Shown: piece by piece, positions 4,387-7,830 of the stretch
How positions within the stretch are numbered: the stretch's first letter is position 1
Layout of the letters: every line of letters begins with the position of its first letter
Assembly (NCBI GenBank): GCA_030691295.1
Contig: JAUYEQ010000287.1
Span: 1-7,830 of the forward strand
DNA length: 7,830 nt
Direction: 5' to 3'
From: Bacteroidota bacterium
GTDB taxonomy: Bacteria > Bacteroidota > Bacteroidia > Bacteroidales > Prolixibacteraceae
The notes under the pieces: generated by a model
Told to the model about the DNA's origin: nothing
Databases searched by the model: none
The model's input: the letters and a program-made list of their open reading frames with translations, nothing else
Position numbers and translations under genes: made by a program

Positions 4387-5109
4387 TCATTGTTTCCGGT
4401 TTATAAAATGTTTGATTTCATCAATATTCATCCTTTTTACATTGGTTATAATAATGTCCTGGCGAACAAAATCGCCAAATTGATTACATTCGTTTATTAC
4501 ATTGAGAAACAAGCCCTGCAAGTCTGATTTTACAGGCAATAGCATTACAGCAACAGCCAGATTCCCTTCAAATTTCATTTCTTCGAGCTCACCGTCATTC
4601 TTGTTAACGGCAAATTCAAGCTCATTTTTTAACAGTTTTTGTTGTATCGGTGAATATTCAACATCATTCTCACGACCGATCAGTACCACAAAATACCTTA
4701 ATTTCTGACCCTTTCCACCTAAACCAGTTGATATATATACCTGCTGTTCGTCCATAAGCGAACTTTGAATTACCATGCGACTTTCCTGAAGCGCCAGTAT
4801 GCCCCATGCCCGCAATTCAGGATCCGGATTTTTTGAATATTTTTCAATTGTCCTGAAAGCTTCCACTTTTTCCTGCGAAGCAAGCAAAACCAATAAATTC
4901 TTTTTTTCATCCAAAGGAACATCAGGATCAAACAAATCGGCCTGATGCTGAAGTATTGTTTGGGACGAAAAATTAGTTTTCAGGTCACGTCCATAATTAA
5001 AATACTCCATCTGAAGCTCAATATCAATCTGTTCTTCCAAAACGCTGAAATTTTCAGGCAAAGATGAAATTGCTTCCTGTATTCTCTTATATATGTTATC
5101 GTCTTCCAT
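4387..5109 (-). CDS. Conserved hypothetical protein with a HEAT-like helical segment
   Basis: The 240-residue soluble protein has an N-terminal helical half and an alpha-beta C-terminal half. Residues 66-116 (from LDEKKNLLVLLASQEKVEAF through NPDPELRAWGILALQES) have the pattern of one or two HEAT-type repeats, including the typical D-P-E-L-R-A-W-x-x-x-A-L turn. Residues about 135-230 alternate strands and helices (KLRYFVVLIG, LAVAVMLLPV, QDIIITNVKRM). There is no signal peptide. HEAT-like repeats usually mediate protein contacts, so a scaffold or adaptor role is a guess, and I cannot name an enzyme. It is the first gene of the minus-strand operon and diverges from feoAB, which may hint at shared control rather than shared function. 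Confidence 0.75.
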   Translation of the reverse strand: MEDDNIYKRIQEAISSLPENFSVLEEQIDIELQMEYFNYGRDLKTNFSSQTILQHQADLFDPDVPLDEKKNLLVLLASQEKVEAFRTIEKYSKNPDPELRAWGILALQESRMVIQSSLMDEQQVYISTGLGGKGQKLRYFVVLIGRENDVEYSPIQQKLLKNELEFAVNKNDGELEEMKFEGNLAVAVMLLPVKSDLQGLFLNVINECNQFGDFVRQDIIITNVKRMNIDEIKHFINRKQ

Positions 5110-5129
5110 AAAATTGTTTTCAGGTTCAA

Positions 5130-5161
5130 CAAATGTAATTTAATCAAATTTGATTTATCAA
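5130..5161 (-). promoter_or_regulatory. Promoter of the HEAT-like / thiamine-binding operon
   Basis: Minus-strand TACATTTG (5137-5130) matches TAnnTTTG exactly, with TTG at 5161-5159 and a 21-base spacer. Transcription would begin about 15 bases before the start codon at 5109. The palindrome at 5142-5155 fills the spacer, so a bound protein would block this promoter. Confidence 0.6.
5142..5155. promoter_or_regulatory. Perfect 14-bp palindrome in the divergent region, possible operator
   Basis: AATCAAATTTGATT is its own reverse complement. It lies between the two promoter elements of the minus-strand operon and about 20-45 bases upstream of the likely feoAB promoter. It does not resemble the classical Fur box that I know. 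AT-rich palindromes of this length are uncommon but can arise by chance. Confidence 0.4.
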
Positions 5162-5199
5162 CAAAACGCTATTTTTTAAACATTTTGTAAAAACTTGGA

Positions 5200-5207
5200 T
5201 ATCTTTA
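5200..5207 (+). promoter_or_regulatory. Probable -7 element of the feoAB promoter
   Basis: TATCTTTA matches seven of eight TAnnTTTG positions and stands about 50 bases before the feoAB start, which would give a leader of roughly 45 bases. The TTTTG at 5183-5187 is too close to be the usual -33 element; a T-rich stretch at 5172-5177 is at a better distance but lacks the G. No clear Fur or DtxR box is seen. Confidence 0.4.
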
Positions 5208-5258
5208 CAGCGTTATTCTTATTTGGTTTAAATTAGCTTAGTATCTTAAAAGGTTATT

Positions 5259-7676
5259 GTGAGGCTTTCTGAAGTAAAAAATAAAGAGACTGTTATTATT
5301 ACAAAAGTTCTGGGGCATGGTTCTTTTCGCAAAAGGATCACCGAAATGGGATTTGTAAAAGGGAAAGAAGTGACTGTAATAAAAAATGCCCCTTTCAATG
5401 GACCAATTGAGTATAAGATACTTGACTACAACATTACCCTTCGCCGAACTGAAGCCAATTTAATTGAAGTAGTAAGTCAATCTGATGTACTGTCACAATT
5501 TACGCAAAACTATGAAGGGGTAATTGACCTTGAGAACCTCAAAGTATCGGTAAAGGAAAAAGAAAGAACAATTAATATCGCATTGGTTGGAAATCCAAAT
5601 TGCGGCAAAACAACCTTGTTTAATTTTCTCTCCGGATCAAAAGAACATGTTGGAAATTACAGCGGAGTAACTGTTGACACGAAAAAAGCTACTTTCACTC
5701 AAAACGGGTATAGCTTTAATATTTTCGACTTACCCGGTACCTACTCATTGACAGCCTATTCTCCCGAAGAAATTTATGTCAGGAATTTCATCATGAATGA
5801 AACACCTGATATTGTGATCAATGTGATCGATTCGTCCAACCTGGAACGAAATTTATTCCTGACAACCCAACTGATCGACATGGACATCAAAGTAATTATT
5901 GCTTTGAACATGTACGATGAACTATTAAAGAGCAAGGTGAAGTTTGATTATCAGAGCCTTGGCAAATTAATGGGAATACCGATAATTCCCACTGTAAGCT
6001 CCAAGGGAACAGGAATTACTGAACTTCTGCATAAGATCGTTGAAGTGTATGAGGACCTCGATCCGATCATGCGCCATATACACATCAATTATGGTACTGA
6101 ACTGGAAGATTCAATTCTGAAACTGAGGACTAAGATCAAGCTTGAAAAACCGATTACTGACAATATTTCTTCCAGATTTTTAGCCATCAAGCTTCTTGAG
6201 CGGGATAAACAGACCGACCTTTCATTGGAATCGTATCCAAACTATATTGAAATAAAAAACACCGCTCAGAATGAAATTAGGAGGATTGAGCGAACATACA
6301 ATGAAGACAGTGAGACTGTTATAACCGATGCAAAATACGGGTTTATTTCCGGAGCGTTGAAAGAAACATTCAGGCAAAAAGAAAAGCGCATTATCAATAC
6401 TTCCGAAAAAATCGACAATATACTGACGCATACCTATTTTGGGTTTCCAATATTCCTGTTTTCAATTTCCATTGCATTTTATTCAACTTTTAAACTAGGC
6501 GCCTATCCAATGGGTTGGATTGAGAACCTTGTAGCTTTTATAAGCGGCACTGTTTCGAATATGATGCCCGACGGAATGCTCAGGGATTTGCTGATAAACG
6601 GAATTATTGACGGAACAGGCAGTGTGCTTGTTTTTCTGCCGAATATTCTGATCCTGTTTCTTTTTATTTCATTTATGGAAGACACGGGCTACATGGCCAG
6701 GGCTGCTTTCATCATGGATAAAATCATGCACCGGTTCGGCCTCCACGGACGTTCGTTTATACCGATGGTAATGGGTTTTGGATGCAATGTGCCTGCAATA
6801 ATGGCAACACGTACTTTGCGGAGTCCCGGCGATCGTTTGCTCACCATGCTTATTATTCCATTTATGTCGTGCAGTGCGAGGCTTCCGGTTTATGTGCTTT
6901 TTATCACGGCATTTTTTCCGCAACATCCGGCTTTGGTATTGAGCAGTATTTATTTCGCCGGAATACTAATTGCGTTTCTGACAGCACAATTGCTGAATAA
7001 AACCATTTTCAGAAATAAAGAAACACCTTTTGTTTTGGAACTTCCACCCTATCGTCTTCCCACGGTGAAAAACATTGTTGTACACATGTGGGATAAAACA
7101 CAACAATACCTTCAAAAAATTGGTGGAGTAATACTTATAGGAGTAGTTATAATTTGGGCATTGGGATATTTCCCCAGAGAGCATAAAACAGAGATTTCAA
7201 CAGTTATGCAATCAGATTCGGTGACTATTCAATCAGGCATTGACCAAAGCCATCGGTTACAAAACAGCTATCTTGGCCGGATTGGTCATTTTGTTCAGCC
7301 GGTAATGGACCCTCTGGGTTTCGATTGGAAAATGAGTATCAGCCTGTTGGCCGGCCTACCTGCAAAAGAAATAATTGTAAGTACAATGGGAGTTTTGTAT
7401 CAGGTTGATGATGAAGATGGTGTTGGGTTGAGTAGTAAACTTCAGCAGGAAAGGTTTATTTCGGGAGATAGAAAGGGCGAATTGGTATTTTCTACTCCGG
7501 TTGCACTTTCTTTTTTGGCTTTTGTGCTGATCTATTTCCCATGCATCGGTGTTATAGCTACAATTAAGAATGAATCAGGAAAGTTAAAATGGGCAATATT
7601 TACAGTTGTATATACTACTGTGGTGGCGTGGATTGTCTCTTTTCTGGTGTTTAATATTGCAACTTTATTGGCCTAG
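5259..7676 (+). CDS. feoAB: Ferrous iron transporter FeoA-FeoB fusion
   Basis: The 805-residue inner-membrane GTPase takes up Fe(II). Residues 1-73 are a FeoA SH3-like domain (LGHGSFRKRITEMGFVKGKEV), joined by a linker to FeoB. The G domain shows G1 GNPNCGKT (111-118), the G2 Thr at 138 in SGVT, G3 DLPG (157-160), G4 NMYD (217-220) and G5 SSKGTG (247-252); a helical region (about 270-385) follows. The membrane part begins near 391 and has the two Gate motifs with conserved cysteines, GFGCNVPA (Cys509) and FMSCSARLPVY (Cys538), and GLPAKEIIVSTMG (699-711), then C-terminal helices. All key residues are present, so it should be active. The start is GTG 5259 with AAAGG 5 bases upstream; an in-frame TAA at 5247 excludes longer versions. 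FeoA-FeoB fusions are usual in Bacteroidota. Iron control is likely, but no operator is obvious. Confidence 0.97.
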   Translation: MRLSEVKNKETVIITKVLGHGSFRKRITEMGFVKGKEVTVIKNAPFNGPIEYKILDYNITLRRTEANLIEVVSQSDVLSQFTQNYEGVIDLENLKVSVKEKERTINIALVGNPNCGKTTLFNFLSGSKEHVGNYSGVTVDTKKATFTQNGYSFNIFDLPGTYSLTAYSPEEIYVRNFIMNETPDIVINVIDSSNLERNLFLTTQLIDMDIKVIIALNMYDELLKSKVKFDYQSLGKLMGIPIIPTVSSKGTGITELLHKIVEVYEDLDPIMRHIHINYGTELEDSILKLRTKIKLEKPITDNISSRFLAIKLLERDKQTDLSLESYPNYIEIKNTAQNEIRRIERTYNEDSETVITDAKYGFISGALKETFRQKEKRIINTSEKIDNILTHTYFGFPIFLFSISIAFYSTFKLGAYPMGWIENLVAFISGTVSNMMPDGMLRDLLINGIIDGTGSVLVFLPNILILFLFISFMEDTGYMARAAFIMDKIMHRFGLHGRSFIPMVMGFGCNVPAIMATRTLRSPGDRLLTMLIIPFMSCSARLPVYVLFITAFFPQHPALVLSSIYFAGILIAFLTAQLLNKTIFRNKETPFVLELPPYRLPTVKNIVVHMWDKTQQYLQKIGGVILIGVVIIWALGYFPREHKTEISTVMQSDSVTIQSGIDQSHRLQNSYLGRIGHFVQPVMDPLGFDWKMSISLLAGLPAKEIIVSTMGVLYQVDDEDGVGLSSKLQQERFISGDRKGELVFSTPVALSFLAFVLIYFPCIGVIATIKNESGKLKWAIFTVVYTTVVAWIVSFLVFNIATLLA

Positions 7677-7712
7677 AAGCTGATTTTCAGTCAAATATTT
7701 AAAATTACAGTT

Positions 7713-7830
7713 ATGATTCAGGATATTATCGCATATATAATTATTGCAGCAGCATTCGGAGTTCTGGTTTTCCGGATTCTTCAGTTTTTCAATTTGACGA
7801 AGAAAAAAGCATCAAAATGCGGTGGATGTT
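7713..7830 (+). CDS. FeoB-associated Cys-rich membrane protein, 3' end outside window
   Basis: The first 39 codons are visible. They encode one hydrophobic segment (DIIAYIIIAAAFGVLVF, residues 4-20), a basic juxtamembrane stretch TKKKASK, then CGGC at 36-39. A single N-terminal helix followed by a Cys-rich tail is the plan of the small FeoB-associated Cys-rich membrane proteins (Pfam PF12669), which often follow feoB in Bacteroidota and Firmicutes and are thought to assist iron uptake. It begins 36 bases after the feoAB stop and is probably co-transcribed. The remaining cysteines should lie beyond the right edge. Confidence 0.8.
   Translation, partial: MIQDIIAYIIIAAAFGVLVFRILQFFNLTKKKASKCGGC

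Noticed and set aside
4502..4708. Plus-strand ORF within the HEAT-like gene
   Set aside because: It is antisense to a better-supported gene, and its Ser/Phe-rich product is the usual reflection of Glu/Lys-rich coding on the other strand.
6222..7184. Several 60-85 codon ORFs inside feoAB on both strands, for example 6669-6926 minus and 6782-7000 plus
   Set aside because: They lie wholly within the well-conserved FeoB coding sequence and show no family signature or start signals.

Overview
The window looks like a chromosomal stretch of a member of the Bacteroidota. The evidence is a fused FeoA-FeoB iron transporter with a small Cys-rich partner downstream, AT-rich DNA, few Shine-Dalgarno sites, and several upstream sequences that fit the TTG / TAnnTTTG promoter pattern of this phylum. 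I cannot name the genus.

There are two parts. The right part (about 3939-7830) is ordinary core genome: a tRNA-Arg(ACG) gene on the minus strand, a two-gene minus-strand operon (a HEAT-like conserved protein and an MTH1187-type thiamine-binding protein), and, divergent from it, feoAB followed by the start of a FeoB-associated Cys-rich membrane protein gene that runs off the window. The 149-bp divergent region at 5110-5258 holds plausible promoters for both directions and a perfect 14-bp palindrome lying inside the minus-strand promoter.

The left part (1-3938) looks like accessory DNA, probably one end of an element integrated at the 3' side of the tRNA-Arg gene. It carries small plus-strand genes that I mostly cannot assign to any family: one whose reading frame is open to the left edge; a 31-residue candidate; a pair overlapping by 8 bp (a GRPPGKPNK-type basic protein and an unknown); a tight four-gene cluster at 1658-2876; and two single 70-71 residue genes. 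Between genes are a layered iteron-like repeat block (324-470), a cluster of ATTTGA half-sites before the gene at 3074, a run of three hairpins ending in T9 (3288-3360), and about 320 bp without a convincing gene that contains two pairs of short direct repeats next to the tRNA. No integrase, replication, relaxase, portal or large terminase gene is visible, so the class of element (phage, satellite, plasmid-like or conjugative) is undecided.

In the core part, FeoA-FeoB takes up ferrous iron and the small Cys-rich protein is its usual neighbour. In the accessory part the overlaps imply co-transcription at 722-1406 and 1658-2876, but the functions are unknown. The strongest leads for something undescribed are the 1658-2876 operon (with an A9 tract that may hide a longer first protein) and the repeat block at 324-470.
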